From: Bacteroides luti
Lineage (GTDB): Bacteria; Bacteroidota; Bacteroidia; Bacteroidales; Bacteroidaceae
Assembly: GCF_900128905.1 (NCBI RefSeq)
Contig: NZ_FQTV01000002.1
Coordinates: forward strand, 186,001 to 250,000
Length of the DNA: 64,000 nucleotides
Direction of reading: 5' to 3'
Shown here: positions 9,968 to 19,449 of the stretch, piece by piece
How positions within the stretch are numbered: the stretch's first letter is position 1
Layout: every line of letters starts with the position of its first letter
The notes under the pieces: model-generated
What the model was told of the DNA's origin: nothing
The model's input: the letters and a program-made list of their open reading frames with translations, nothing else
Database searches by the model: none
Made by a program: the position numbers and the translations under genes

Positions 9968-12900
9968 ATGTATATGAAAAAAGTAATACTACTGATTGCT
10001 GCAATGCAGATAATTTCCGGATTTTCATTGTATGCTCAGAAAAAAGAAAAAATAAACGATTCCAATTCACCTCTTCATTTATTGCAACCAGCTTACAAAG
10101 TTCCATACGGTGAACTTTCAACCGGGGCAATTAAAAAAGATCTTTCCCGTATTCTTACTTATCTGGAAACTGAAACTCCAGCGCGTGTTATTGATAAAAA
10201 CACGCAAAAAACGATAACCGATTATAGTAAAATTGATGAGAATGCTCAGTTAGATAAAGGAGCTTTCAGACTTGCCAGCTATGAATGGGGAGTAACTTAT
10301 GCTGCAATGCTTGATGCTGGTCTGGCAACATGTGATAGTCGCTTTTCCGACTATGTTTATAATCGATTCCGCTTTTTATCAGAAGTAGCTCCATCGTTTA
10401 AAAAAGTATTGGAAAATACTGGATCAACAGATCCTCAGATGAGACAAATCCTTGCTCCTCATGCTCTTGATGATGCAGGAGCTATGTGTGCGGCTATGAT
10501 TAAAGCCAGCAGACTGAATGCTTCATTACAGCTTAATCCATTGATCAACAATTACATGAATTACATAATGTATCATGAATATCGTCTTTCTGATGGAACC
10601 TTTGCACGTAATCGTCCTCTGAAAAATACTCTTTGGCTGGATGATATGTTTATGTCTGTGCCTGCTATTGCTCAGATGGGAAAACTTACAGGAGAGGAGA
10701 AATACTATAATGAAGCCGTAAAACAGATTCTGCAATTTTCATCACGAATGTTTGTCAAAGAGAAAGGACTTTATCGTCATGGTTGGGTAGAGGGCATGAA
10801 ACAGCATCCTTCTTTTCATTGGGCAAGAGCTAACGGATGGGCTTTACTCACATTAGTAGAGACTCTTGATGTGTTGCCTCAGTCTCATCCTCAGTATGAT
10901 GCAATAATGGAACAATTGCAAGCTCATATTGCAGGTTTGGCTGCATGTCAATCGGGTGAAGGTTTCTGGCACCAGCTTTTGGATAGAAATGATTCTTATC
11001 TGGAAACTTCAGCTACTGCAATATACGTTTATTGCATTGCACATGCAATAAATAAGGGATGGGTTGATGCTGCAGCTTATGGTCCTGTTGTTCAGCTTGG
11101 ATGGCATGCTATTTCTACAAAGATTAATGCACAAGGTGAAGTTGAAGGTACTTGTGTAGGTACGGGTATGGGATTTGATCCGGCATATTATTGTTATCGT
11201 CCGGTAAATACATTCGCAGCACATGGTTACGGGCCAGTAATCTGGGCTGGAGCAGAGATGATTAAGTTATTGAATAGTCAATATCCCAGAGTGAATGATA
11301 GTGCTGTGCAATATTATTCAACTCCACAAAATACAGCATCTCCAATTTTTAGTGCAGATGCAAATGTTGGACGTCCGGAAACAATTGTTGCTGGCAGTAG
11401 CCGAAAAAATGAAATTGCTCCTGTTGTATTTGTAATTGGTGATTCAACAGCGAAAAATGGTCAGGGAAAAGGTGACGGCGACATGTGGGGATGGGCTGCT
11501 TTTTTTGATAATTTCTTTGATACAAACAAAATTACAGTTGAGAATCATGCCCTTGGTGGAATGAGTAGTCGTACTTTTCTAACAGCTGGTTTATGGGAAA
11601 AGGTTCTTTCAGGTATTAAAAAAGGAGATTATCTCATTATCCAGTTTGGTCATAATGATGGAGGCCCGTTGAATACCGGTCGTGCCCGCGCTTCTTTGAA
11701 AGGTACCGGTGAAGAATCAGAAACTGTAATAATGGAACGTACCGGAGGTCCTGAGGATGTATTTTCTTTTGGACATTATATTCGTTTGTATATTCGCCAG
11801 GCAAAAGCACATGGGGCTATACCTATTGTTCTTTCTCATACTCCAGGTAATAAATGGACAGGAGAAAAGATGGATCGTTGCGACGAAACTTATGGTAAAT
11901 GGTCAAAAGAGGTTGCAGAACAAGAAGGTGCATATTATATTGACGTGAATGACCGTAGTGCCCGTAAGTTCGAGTCTCTTGGAATAGAAAAAACAAAAGC
12001 ATATTATAAAGATAATGTGCATACTACTTTTGATGGAGCTATTTTAAATGCAAAGTCGGTTGTTGAAGGGTTACTTGATTTACCAAACTGCCCTTTAAAT
12101 CAATACATAAATAAGTCAGCTTTATCCAAAGATTATAAAGCTGCTGATAAGCCGTTATTCAGAGATCCGATTTTTGATGGAGCAGCAGATCCTATTGTTG
12201 TATGGAATAAACAAGAACAAAAATGGTTTATGTTCTATACAAACCGACGGGCAAATATGACTAATAGCAAAGGCGTTGACTGGGTGCATGGAACTCCAAT
12301 TGGAATAGCAGAATCAACAGATGGCTCTTCCTGGAAATATCGTGGAACAGCCAATATTAATTATGGCTCAAAAGATGCAACTTACTGGGCTCCGGATATT
12401 GTTGAGAACAATGGAATTTATCACATGTTCCTTACTGTTGTTCCAGGCATCTTTACTGACTGGAGTCATCCAAGAGAGATTGTTCATCTAACCAGTTCAA
12501 ACCTGATAGATTGGAAGTTTGTATCTAAATTATCTTTAGCTTCGGATAAGGTGATTGATGCTTGTATTGTTAAAGCTCCTGATGGAATGTGGCGTATGTA
12601 TTACAACAATGAAAAAGATCATAAATCTATTTATTACGCACAAAGTAAGGATCTGAATACATGGGAAGATAAAGGTAAAGTTATTGGCGATAGGGCAGGT
12701 GAGGGACCTAAGGTTTTTGCATGGAAAGGAAAATATTTTATGATTGTAGATAACTGGAATGGTCAGGCTGTTTATTCATCAAATGATATGGATAATTGGA
12801 GACGTCAGGAACATAATATTCTTAAAGAACCTGGTAAAGGTATCGATGATGGAACCAATGGCTTGCATGCTGATGTTGTTGTTAATAATGGGAATGCGTA

Positions 12901-13060
12901 TATTTTCTATTTCACTCATCCGGGAAGAGTTGCTACACCATCCGGGAAATTGGATAATTACGAAACCAGACGTAGTTCTGTTCAGGTAGGAAAACTGGAA
13001 TATGAAAATGGAGAGATAAAATGTGACAGAGATAAACCTGTTTACATTAACCTAAGATAA
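9968..13060 (+). CDS. Three-domain enzyme: GH105 unsaturated rhamnogalacturonyl hydrolase + CE12 acetylesterase + GH43-like propeller
   Basis: A 1030-residue secreted protein that joins three pectin-related modules. Residues about 35-440 are a GH105 (alpha/alpha)6 barrel with WLDDMF, where Asp225/Asp226 match the catalytic aspartate region, plus HGWVEGMKQHPSFHWARANGW. Residues about 475-710 are a CE12 SGNH esterase: catalytic Ser493 in GDSTAKNG, GxND as FGHNDGG, and Asp682/His685 in DNVH. Residues about 725-1030 look like a five-bladed GH43/GH32-type propeller, with a candidate nucleophile Asp741 in GAADPIVVW, a YWAPDIV segment, and Glu912 in AGEGPKVF as candidate acid. The first two activities remove the unsaturated galacturonate left by the PL11 lyase and strip acetyl groups. 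The propeller's specificity is unknown. Confidence 0.88.
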   Translation: MYMKKVILLIAAMQIISGFSLYAQKKEKINDSNSPLHLLQPAYKVPYGELSTGAIKKDLSRILTYLETETPARVIDKNTQKTITDYSKIDENAQLDKGAFRLASYEWGVTYAAMLDAGLATCDSRFSDYVYNRFRFLSEVAPSFKKVLENTGSTDPQMRQILAPHALDDAGAMCAAMIKASRLNASLQLNPLINNYMNYIMYHEYRLSDGTFARNRPLKNTLWLDDMFMSVPAIAQMGKLTGEEKYYNEAVKQILQFSSRMFVKEKGLYRHGWVEGMKQHPSFHWARANGWALLTLVETLDVLPQSHPQYDAIMEQLQAHIAGLAACQSGEGFWHQLLDRNDSYLETSATAIYVYCIAHAINKGWVDAAAYGPVVQLGWHAISTKINAQGEVEGTCVGTGMGFDPAYYCYRPVNTFAAHGYGPVIWAGAEMIKLLNSQYPRVNDSAVQYYSTPQNTASPIFSADANVGRPETIVAGSSRKNEIAPVVFVIGDSTAKNGQGKGDGDMWGWAAFFDNFFDTNKITVENHALGGMSSRTFLTAGLWEKVLSGIKKGDYLIIQFGHNDGGPLNTGRARASLKGTGEESETVIMERTGGPEDVFSFGHYIRLYIRQAKAHGAIPIVLSHTPGNKWTGEKMDRCDETYGKWSKEVAEQEGAYYIDVNDRSARKFESLGIEKTKAYYKDNVHTTFDGAILNAKSVVEGLLDLPNCPLNQYINKSALSKDYKAADKPLFRDPIFDGAADPIVVWNKQEQKWFMFYTNRRANMTNSKGVDWVHGTPIGIAESTDGSSWKYRGTANINYGSKDATYWAPDIVENNGIYHMFLTVVPGIFTDWSHPREIVHLTSSNLIDWKFVSKLSLASDKVIDACIVKAPDGMWRMYYNNEKDHKSIYYAQSKDLNTWEDKGKVIGDRAGEGPKVFAWKGKYFMIVDNWNGQAVYSSNDMDNWRRQEHNILKEPGKGIDDGTNGLHADVVVNNGNAYIFYFTHPGRVATPSGKLDNYETRRSSVQVGKLEYENGEIKCDRDKPVYINLR

Positions 13061-13084
13061 AAACAAATTAAAAAGAAAAACACA

Positions 13085-13396
13085 ATGAAAAGAGAAGCTT
13101 TTAAAATGTATCTGAAGCCAGGTTTTGAAGAAGAGTATGAAAAAAGACATGCAGCTATTTGGCCTGAATTGAAAAAAATGCTTCAGGAAAATGGCGTTTC
13201 AGATTATTCCATATATTGGGATAAAGATACAAATATTCTTTTTGCATGTCAAAAAACAGAAGGTGGTAGTTCGCAAGATCAGGGAGATAACCCGATAGTT
13301 CAGAAATGGTGGGATTACATGGCCGATATAATGGATACAAACCCGGATAATTCTCCGGTTTCAATACCTCTGAAGGAAGTCTTTCACATGGATTGA
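13085..13396 (+). CDS. rhaM: L-rhamnose mutarotase
   Basis: A 103-residue cytoplasmic dimeric alpha/beta-barrel protein of the RhaM (YiiL) family, which interconverts the alpha and beta anomers of L-rhamnose. It has the full family pattern: MYLKPGFEEEYEKRHAAIWPEL with His22 as the expected catalytic acid, the Tyr/Trp in YSIYWD, WWDYMADIMDTNPDNSPV and the C-terminal VFHMD. It follows the three-domain enzyme after 24 bp and is probably the last gene of that operon. Its presence indicates that L-rhamnose released from rhamnogalacturonan is the sugar that enters the cell, although the rhamnose isomerase, kinase and aldolase genes are not in this window. Confidence 0.93.
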   Translation: MKREAFKMYLKPGFEEEYEKRHAAIWPELKKMLQENGVSDYSIYWDKDTNILFACQKTEGGSSQDQGDNPIVQKWWDYMADIMDTNPDNSPVSIPLKEVFHMD

Positions 13397-13493
13397 TATT
13401 GTATTTTAGATGAAGTTTGTTAATAATACGATTTAGATTTTTACTTTCTGAAAAGATTTATATTGTTAGGCAAAAGCTAATGATTATTTTTTA

Positions 13494-13501
13494 TACTTTT
13501 G
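13494..13501 (+). promoter_or_regulatory. Candidate -7 element upstream of the hybrid regulator
   Basis: TACTTTTG matches TAnnTTTG 29 nt before the ATG. It also forms the right arm of an inverted pair, GCAAAAG (13470-13476) and CTTTTGC (13496-13502). No -33 TTG is seen at the correct spacing. Confidence 0.4.
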
Positions 13502-13530
13502 CTTAGCAATATAATCTTAATGTTTTTAAC

Positions 13531-16500
13531 ATGAAAAAGCAATCCCTTTTTTTACTTCTTTTTTTATTCTTTATACTGCGTTCTTTTGCGTCAATAGAAA
13601 TACGCTCCAAACAGATTACTACAAGTAATGGCTTAGCTAACAATTCTGTCCGATATATTTTTCAGGATAGTAAAGGCTTTATTTGGATGGGTACTCTTAA
13701 TGGCTTATGTCGTTATGATGGAAACTCATTTCTTACCTTTAAACCACAGTTTGGAAATAATCTCTCATTGGTTGACCATCGGATTTATGATCTGGAAGAA
13801 GATAAAAATGGTTTCCTTTGGATAAACACCTCGGCAGAGCTTTATAGTTGCTATGATTTGAAGCATGATTGTTTTGTTGATTTCACAGGAAAGGGAGAAT
13901 TAAAACAAAGCTATTCAAAAAAGTATATTGCTAAAAACGGAGATGTATGGTTATGGCATTCCGGAAACGGTTGCAGGCAGGTGAAATATGAAAATGGCGC
14001 TTTCACGTCTGTTACTTATAAGAAAAAGAATGGAAACCTGACAAGTGATTTGGTTATATTTGTTTCTGAAGATTCAAGAGGAAATATATGGATTGGAACG
14101 CAACGTGGACTTACAAAAGTAACCGGAGGAAGTAGTACTATAGTAGATCGAAGTAGATCGTATTTCAAGTTGTCAACTTACAAAGGACAAACTTATTTTC
14201 TAACCGACAGAAATGAGATTCTTTGGTATAATCCGGTTAGTAATAAGTTGCAATCTATTACCTCATCTTCTCTTGTTGAAGGAATTGCAACTCCTACCGG
14301 CTGTCTAGAATTAAATAATGAATGGATAATCTTTACCAACAATGGTATCTATGTCTTTAATTTTGACACCAAAAAATTATATAAGAATAATAGTCTATTT
14401 AGTGAAACAATTCTTTCTGGTTCTACTCTGATCGATAATAAAGGTAACTGCTGGGTATATAACCATACAGGTAAAGTGTGGTATGTTAATGTTCGAACAA
14501 AAAGAGTAAAAAGCTTCCAGTTGATTCCGCAAAATAAAATAAACTATATCGATAATGAGCGATACCATTTTGTACAGGATTCCAGAAATATAATATGGAT
14601 ATCAACTTATGGTAATGGCTTGTTTGCTTATAATATAGCAAAGGATGAATTAGATCATTTTACTTCTAATATTAATGGCTTTAGTCATATCAGTTCTGAT
14701 TTTCTTCAGTACGTTATGGAAGATAAATCTGGTGAAATCTGGGTGAGTTCTGAATTTGCTGGACTTTCTAAAATAACAGTTCTGAATGAAAGTACTAACC
14801 GTATTTATCCGGAAGATAAATCTTTATCCGACCGCTCAAATACCATTCGAATGATATCGAAGATGAATAACGGAGATATATGGATAGGTACTAGAAAAGG
14901 CTCTGTTTATGTTTACGATTCTCATTTAAACATGAAGTCGGTTATGCATAACTTTCACACAAATATCTATGCAGTAAAGGAAGATGCTTCAGGCAAAATA
15001 TGGATTGGAAGTAGAGGAGATGGATTATGTATTGATAATGTGTGGTATAAACATGATTCTAGTAATCCTAATTCAATTTCTGAGAATAATATCTTTGCTA
15101 TATTAAAAGACAGCAAAAACAGAATGTGGATAGCTACATTTGGAGGTGGACTTGATTTGGCTGTACCACAGAATGGCAAGTATATTTTTAAGCATTTCTT
15201 AAATCAGTTCTATGGTCAGAAGCAGGTTAGAGTACTTTTACAAGACCGAAATGGAATGATTTGGATGGGAACCAGTGCTGGCGTTTATGTTTTTAATCCC
15301 GATTTACTAATAAAAAACCCAAGTGCTTATTATACCTTTAACTATAATAATGGCAAACTGAAGAGTAATGAAATTCGTTCCATTATGGAAGATAAGAATG
15401 GACGTATATGGATTGGAACTTCGGGTGCTGGATTTAGTACTTGCCAGCTAAGTAAGGATTATCAATCGATTGTTTTTGACCATTATACAACTCAGAATGG
15501 ATTGGTGAATGATGTTGTTCAGTCAATAAACGAAGATAAAAGCGGTAACTTATGGATTGCTACTGAATATGGAATGTCTAAATTTTATCCGAATTCTAAA
15601 ATTTTTGAGAATTATTTTTTCTCAAGTTATGCGTTAGGCAATGTTTATGGTGAAAATAGTACCAGTACATGTGCTGATGGGAAACTTATTTTTGGAACAA
15701 ATTATGGCTTATTAGTCTTTGATTCAAGAAAGATAAAAAGATCTTTTACTTCTTCACCTGTCGTCTTTACAAGTCTTAAAATTAATGGTATCAACGTTAG
15801 TCCGGAAGATCAGGATTCTCCATTGAAACAATCAATTTCTTATTCAGATAAGATAAAGTTGCACTACTCTCAAAACTCTTTTGTGCTCGATTTTTCTTCA
15901 TTTAATTTCTATGAATCAGAGCTTACAAGATATTCATATAAGCTAGAAAATTATGATAAAGATTGGAGTGTTCCTACATCTTTGAACTTTGCTGCATACA
16001 AAAATCTGCCTCCGGGTGAATACGTATTAAAGGTTAAAGTATGTAATGGCTCGGGTGTGTGGGATTCACGTATAACAACGCTTGAGATTGAAATTGCTCC
16101 TCCTTTCTGGCGTACTACATGGGCTTTCCTTATTTATATTATTGTTTTTGGAGCAGCTTTATATTTTGCTTATAAAATAGCACGTGATTTTACACGGCTT
16201 CATAATAAGATTCAGGTAGAAAAGCAACTTACAGATTATAAACTGGTATTCTTTACCAATATCTCTCATGAATTCCGTACACCGCTAACTCTTATAAAAG
16301 GTGCTTTGGAGAGAATTCAGCGAATGGATCGTATTCCTAATGAATTTGAACATCCATTGCAAACTATGGAGAAAAGTACAAATCGTATGGTTCGATTAAT
16401 AGATCAGTTACTTGAGTTCAGAAAGATGCAGAATAATAAACTGGCACTTTCATTGGAAAATACGGATGTTATTGCATTTATAAATGAAATATTCTTGAGT

Positions 16501-17784
16501 TTTAACGACACTTCGGAATCAAAGAATATGGATTTTCAGTTTAATTCTTCTGTAGATTCCTGTAAGATGTTTATAGATAAGGAAAAACTCGATAAGATAG
16601 TCTATAATCTCCTTTCAAATGCATTTAAATACACACCTTCCAAGGGAAAAGTGAGTTTGATTGTTACTGTAGATAATGAGACGAATAATCTTCTTATTCA
16701 GGTAAAAGATACCGGTGTAGGAATTCCTAAGGAGAAACGTTCGGAACTGTTCAACCGTTTTATGCAAAGTAATTTCTCAGGCAATAGTATTGGTATCGGA
16801 CTACATTTGGTTCACGAGTTGGTAGGAGTACATAAAGGTACAATATGGTATGAAGAAAATGTGGGTGGCGGGTCTGTCTTTAGTGTAACTCTGCCGCTAG
16901 ATGAAAAAGTTTATAATGAAGCAGACTTCCTGATTCCTAATAATGTGCTATTGAAAGAGGAGCATATTATGAATAATGTGAAGCTCACTGCTCAGGAATC
17001 TCAGGAAATGGAAGCAGTAGCTCCTTTAAATAATTATAAAATACTTATCATTGAGGATGACAACGATGTGCGTCAGTTCTTAAAAGAAGAAATCGGTGTT
17101 TATTTTGAAGTTGAAACTGCCGAAGATGGTCTTGCCGGAATTGAAAAGTTGCAGGAATATGATGCGGATTTAATTGTATGTGACGTGTTAATGCCGAGAA
17201 TGAATGGTTATGAAGTAACAAAGAAACTGAAAGAAGATTTCCAAACCAGTCATATTCCTATTATTTTGCTTACAGCCTTAGGTACTCCCGAAAATCATTT
17301 AGAAGGAATTCAAAGTGGTGCTGATGCATACATATCTAAACCTTTCAGCGTAAAATTACTATTAACTCGAATCACTAAGCTGATTGAACAGCGTGAAAAA
17401 CTTAGAGATAAGTTTTCAAGTGAACCGGGAGTAAAGCGTCCAGCCATCTGTTCTACAGATAGAGATAAAGAATTTATTGACAAACTGCATGAAATTCTTG
17501 AGAAAGAAATTGCTAATGCAGAGTTCTCAGTTGATGATTTTGCAGCAAAAATGGAATTAGGTAGAACTGTATTCTATAAAAAGGTAAAAGGTATCACTGG
17601 ACATTCTCCGAATGAATATCTTCGAATTATTCGTATGAAGAAAGCTGCGGAATTGCTTATCTCTACAAACTTGACTGTAGCAGAAGTGTCTTATAAAGTG
17701 GGAATTAACGATCCTTTCTACTTTAGTAAATGCTTTAAATCACAGTTTGGTATGGCACCTTCTATTTATCAAAAACAAGGCTAA
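13531..17784 (+). CDS. Hybrid two-component system sensor/regulator (HTCS)
   Basis: A 1417-residue one-protein signalling system typical of Bacteroides glycan loci. After a signal peptide, residues about 25-780 carry two-component-regulator propeller repeats (many copies of a D-x-x-G-x-I/L-WIGT pattern), then a Y_Y_Y beta-sandwich (about 790-860) and one membrane helix (about 868-890). The cytoplasmic part has a HisKA domain with phospho-acceptor His913 in SHEFRTPL, an ATPase domain with NLLSNAFKYTP and DTGVGIP, a receiver with phospho-acceptor Asp1218 in VCDVLMP, and a C-terminal AraC-type helix-turn-helix (about 1310-1415). It would sense a periplasmic oligosaccharide, presumably from rhamnogalacturonan, and switch on the upstream genes. 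Confidence 0.95.
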   Translation: MKKQSLFLLLFLFFILRSFASIEIRSKQITTSNGLANNSVRYIFQDSKGFIWMGTLNGLCRYDGNSFLTFKPQFGNNLSLVDHRIYDLEEDKNGFLWINTSAELYSCYDLKHDCFVDFTGKGELKQSYSKKYIAKNGDVWLWHSGNGCRQVKYENGAFTSVTYKKKNGNLTSDLVIFVSEDSRGNIWIGTQRGLTKVTGGSSTIVDRSRSYFKLSTYKGQTYFLTDRNEILWYNPVSNKLQSITSSSLVEGIATPTGCLELNNEWIIFTNNGIYVFNFDTKKLYKNNSLFSETILSGSTLIDNKGNCWVYNHTGKVWYVNVRTKRVKSFQLIPQNKINYIDNERYHFVQDSRNIIWISTYGNGLFAYNIAKDELDHFTSNINGFSHISSDFLQYVMEDKSGEIWVSSEFAGLSKITVLNESTNRIYPEDKSLSDRSNTIRMISKMNNGDIWIGTRKGSVYVYDSHLNMKSVMHNFHTNIYAVKEDASGKIWIGSRGDGLCIDNVWYKHDSSNPNSISENNIFAILKDSKNRMWIATFGGGLDLAVPQNGKYIFKHFLNQFYGQKQVRVLLQDRNGMIWMGTSAGVYVFNPDLLIKNPSAYYTFNYNNGKLKSNEIRSIMEDKNGRIWIGTSGAGFSTCQLSKDYQSIVFDHYTTQNGLVNDVVQSINEDKSGNLWIATEYGMSKFYPNSKIFENYFFSSYALGNVYGENSTSTCADGKLIFGTNYGLLVFDSRKIKRSFTSSPVVFTSLKINGINVSPEDQDSPLKQSISYSDKIKLHYSQNSFVLDFSSFNFYESELTRYSYKLENYDKDWSVPTSLNFAAYKNLPPGEYVLKVKVCNGSGVWDSRITTLEIEIAPPFWRTTWAFLIYIIVFGAALYFAYKIARDFTRLHNKIQVEKQLTDYKLVFFTNISHEFRTPLTLIKGALERIQRMDRIPNEFEHPLQTMEKSTNRMVRLIDQLLEFRKMQNNKLALSLENTDVIAFINEIFLSFNDTSESKNMDFQFNSSVDSCKMFIDKEKLDKIVYNLLSNAFKYTPSKGKVSLIVTVDNETNNLLIQVKDTGVGIPKEKRSELFNRFMQSNFSGNSIGIGLHLVHELVGVHKGTIWYEENVGGGSVFSVTLPLDEKVYNEADFLIPNNVLLKEEHIMNNVKLTAQESQEMEAVAPLNNYKILIIEDDNDVRQFLKEEIGVYFEVETAEDGLAGIEKLQEYDADLIVCDVLMPRMNGYEVTKKLKEDFQTSHIPIILLTALGTPENHLEGIQSGADAYISKPFSVKLLLTRITKLIEQREKLRDKFSSEPGVKRPAICSTDRDKEFIDKLHEILEKEIANAEFSVDDFAAKMELGRTVFYKKVKGITGHSPNEYLRIIRMKKAAELLISTNLTVAEVSYKVGINDPFYFSKCFKSQFGMAPSIYQKQG

Positions 17785-17806
17785 TTAAAAAAATAATTCA
17801 AAATTC

Positions 17807-17837
17807 TTTGGTAGATTCAGAAATGTTTCTACCTTTG
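17807..17837 (+). promoter_or_regulatory. Promoter of the perR-rubrerythrin unit
   Basis: TTTG at 17807-17810, 19 bp, then TACCTTTG at 17830-17837 is a near-perfect Bacteroides promoter. The predicted start site (about 17844) lies immediately before a palindromic operator. Confidence 0.75.
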
Positions 17838-17850
17838 CAATTGTTATAAG

Positions 17851-17867
17851 ATTGTAATGATTACAAT
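17851..17867 (+). promoter_or_regulatory. PerR/Fur-box-like operator
   Basis: ATTGTAATGATTACAAT is a perfect 8-1-8 inverted repeat. Its central 15 bp differ from the PerR-box pattern TTATAATNATTATAA at two symmetric positions. It lies just downstream of the predicted transcription start and 23 bp before the repressor ATG, which suggests direct autoregulation of the Fur-family gene and the rubrerythrin behind it. Confidence 0.7.
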
Positions 17868-17890
17868 TTTAGAAATAAAACTAAAAAGGA

Positions 17891-18310
17891 ATGAATGCAT
17901 ACGATAAATTAATTACATATAACATTAAACCATCAGTGCAAAGAATTGCCATAATGGATTATTTGTTGAAACATCGTACGCACCCAAGTGCTGATGTTGT
18001 TTATTCAGCTCTAAGCAAATCAATACCAACTTTGTCAAAAACAACAGTATACAACACGCTGAAGCTTTTGGCAGAGCAAGGAGCTGCATTAATGCTCACA
18101 ATTGATGAAAACAATGTTTGTTTCGATGGTGATACTTCACCTCATTCTCACTTTCTGTGTAAAAAATGTATGAAGATTTATGATTTACCTATATCTTCAT
18201 CGGAGCAAGAGGTTAGTGGTTTGAACTCGGATGGGCATGTTATAACAGAAATACATTACTATTTTAAAGGCATTTGTAAGAATTGCCTAAACGATAAAAA
18301 TATTGATTAA
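17891..18310 (+). CDS. perR: Fur-family transcriptional repressor, PerR type
   Basis: A 139-residue Fur-family regulator. The N-terminal winged helix is visible (QRIAIMDYLLKHRTHPSADVVYSAL, then LSKTTVYNTLKLL as recognition helix), followed by the dimerisation domain with a structural zinc site made of two CxxC pairs (CKKC and CKNC) and the HSHFLC metal segment. His31 corresponds in position to the PerR metal ligand His37. Peroxide-sensing PerR proteins repress peroxide-defence genes until iron-catalysed oxidation of these histidines. The operator in its own leader and the rubrerythrin gene 20 bp downstream point to PerR rather than iron-sensing Fur; sequence alone does not prove the inducer. 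Confidence 0.8.
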   Translation: MNAYDKLITYNIKPSVQRIAIMDYLLKHRTHPSADVVYSALSKSIPTLSKTTVYNTLKLLAEQGAALMLTIDENNVCFDGDTSPHSHFLCKKCMKIYDLPISSSEQEVSGLNSDGHVITEIHYYFKGICKNCLNDKNID

Positions 18311-18330
18311 CTCATTAAAACACAACGAAA

Positions 18331-18879
18331 ATGAAAAAATTTAGATGTACAGTTTGCGGTTACGTTCATGAAGGTGATTCAGCTCCAGAAAAATGCCCAT
18401 TATGCAAGGCTCCTGCCAGCAAGTTTGTAGAAGTAGAAGAAACTGTAGGTGCTTTAACTTTTGCTGACGAGCACGTTGTTGGTGTTGCAAAAGGTTGCGA
18501 CGAAGAAATGATTAAAGACCTTAACAATCATTTCATGGGAGAATGTACTGAAGTTGGTATGTACTTGGCTATGAGTCGCCAGGCTGATCGTGAAGGATAT
18601 CCTGAAATTGCCGAAGCTTTCAAAAGATATGCATGGGAAGAAGCTGAACATGCTTCAAAATTTGCTGAATTGCTAGGTGATGTTGTTTGGGATACTAAAA
18701 CAAACTTACAGAAACGTAAAGATGCAGAACAAGGCGCTTGCGAAGATAAAAAACGTATTGCTACACGTGCAAAACAACTAAACTTAGATGCTATTCACGA
18801 TACTGTTCATGAAATGTGTAAAGACGAAGCTCGTCATGGTAAAGGCTTTGAAGGTTTATATAACAGATACTTCAAATAA
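18331..18879 (+). CDS. Reverse rubrerythrin (N-terminal rubredoxin domain), peroxide reductase
   Basis: A 182-residue rubrerythrin with the domains in reverse order. Residues 1-38 are a rubredoxin-type iron site (Cys6-x-x-Cys9 and Cys22-x-x-Cys25), and residues about 50-182 are a ferritin-like four-helix di-iron domain with EEAEHA and DEARHG as ExxH ligand motifs. Enzymes of this layout (revRbr, studied in clostridia) reduce hydrogen peroxide with electrons from NAD(P)H-linked reductases and protect anaerobes from oxygen. It sits directly behind the PerR-type repressor and shares its promoter and operator, so induction by peroxide is likely. A hairpin terminator follows. Confidence 0.9.
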   Translation: MKKFRCTVCGYVHEGDSAPEKCPLCKAPASKFVEVEETVGALTFADEHVVGVAKGCDEEMIKDLNNHFMGECTEVGMYLAMSRQADREGYPEIAEAFKRYAWEEAEHASKFAELLGDVVWDTKTNLQKRKDAEQGACEDKKRIATRAKQLNLDAIHDTVHEMCKDEARHGKGFEGLYNRYFK

Positions 18880-18919
18880 TAACCAGAGCTAATAGATTGC
18901 ATTATATTAGATTTGTTTT

Positions 18920-18965
18920 AAGGTCTACTTCTTATTTATAAAGGGAGTAGACCTTCCTGTTTTTA
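18920..18965 (+). terminator. Terminator after rubrerythrin
   Basis: A 10-bp stem (18920-18929 with 18946-18955) is followed by CCTGTTTTT. Confidence 0.75.
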
Positions 18966-19064
18966 GATGTACACTTTTTCATGATAATCTGTACAGTCTT
19001 TATTTGTTGTATCCTGATATTTAAGTTTGGCTTAGCTCAATCATTGCACTAAAGATCTATTTCC

Positions 19065-19095
19065 TTGTAATTCTTAGCAGGATACTTTATTTTTG
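19065..19095 (+). promoter_or_regulatory. Promoter of the YgbA-like gene
   Basis: TTG at 19065-19067, 20 bp, TATTTTTG at 19088-19095; the leader would be about 28 nt. Confidence 0.6.
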
Positions 19096-19128
19096 CATTT
19101 TATAAATTATTAATCAGATAGAGGTTTA

Positions 19129-19422
19129 ATGGGTAAAATTGTTTATGAAAAGAGGATCGTAGAAAAGATGATCCGAATTTATTGCAGGTCGAATCATGAT
19201 CAGGAAGAACTTTGCGATGAATGCAGAGAGTTGCTTGATTATGCTTTGTTGCGGTTAGATAAATGTAAGTATGGAGACAAAAAGAGTGCTTGCGGTAAAT
19301 GTACAACCCATTGTTATAAGCCTGTGATGCGGGAAAAAATAAAGAGAGTGATGAAATTCTCCGGTCCTCGAATGCTTTTTCATCACCCTCTCGATGCTTT
19401 TCGTCATTTATTGAATAAATAA
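19129..19422 (+). CDS. YgbA-like nitrous oxide-stimulated promoter family protein
   Basis: A 97-residue cysteine-rich cytoplasmic protein. The cysteine pattern (IYC near residue 19, LCDEC near 29-33, KCKYG near 46, ACGKCTTHCY near 55-63) and the closing motif GPRMLFHHPLDAFRHL match the YgbA_NO family. E. coli YgbA is induced by nitric oxide under NsrR and helps recovery from nitrosative stress; the biochemical role is not settled. Here the gene follows the peroxide-defence pair but has its own promoter after their terminator. The Cys content and conserved HHPLD stretch suggest metal or cluster binding, which is inference. Confidence 0.82.
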   Translation: MGKIVYEKRIVEKMIRIYCRSNHDQEELCDECRELLDYALLRLDKCKYGDKKSACGKCTTHCYKPVMREKIKRVMKFSGPRMLFHHPLDAFRHLLNK

Positions 19423-19449
19423 ACTCTTTAATAAATTTCCGGGTACTAT

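Noticed and set aside
13470..13502. GCAAAAG...CTTTTGC inverted pair as an operator for the hybrid regulator
   Set aside because: The 7-bp arms are A/T-rich and 19 bp apart and the right arm overlaps the -7 element; too weak to call.
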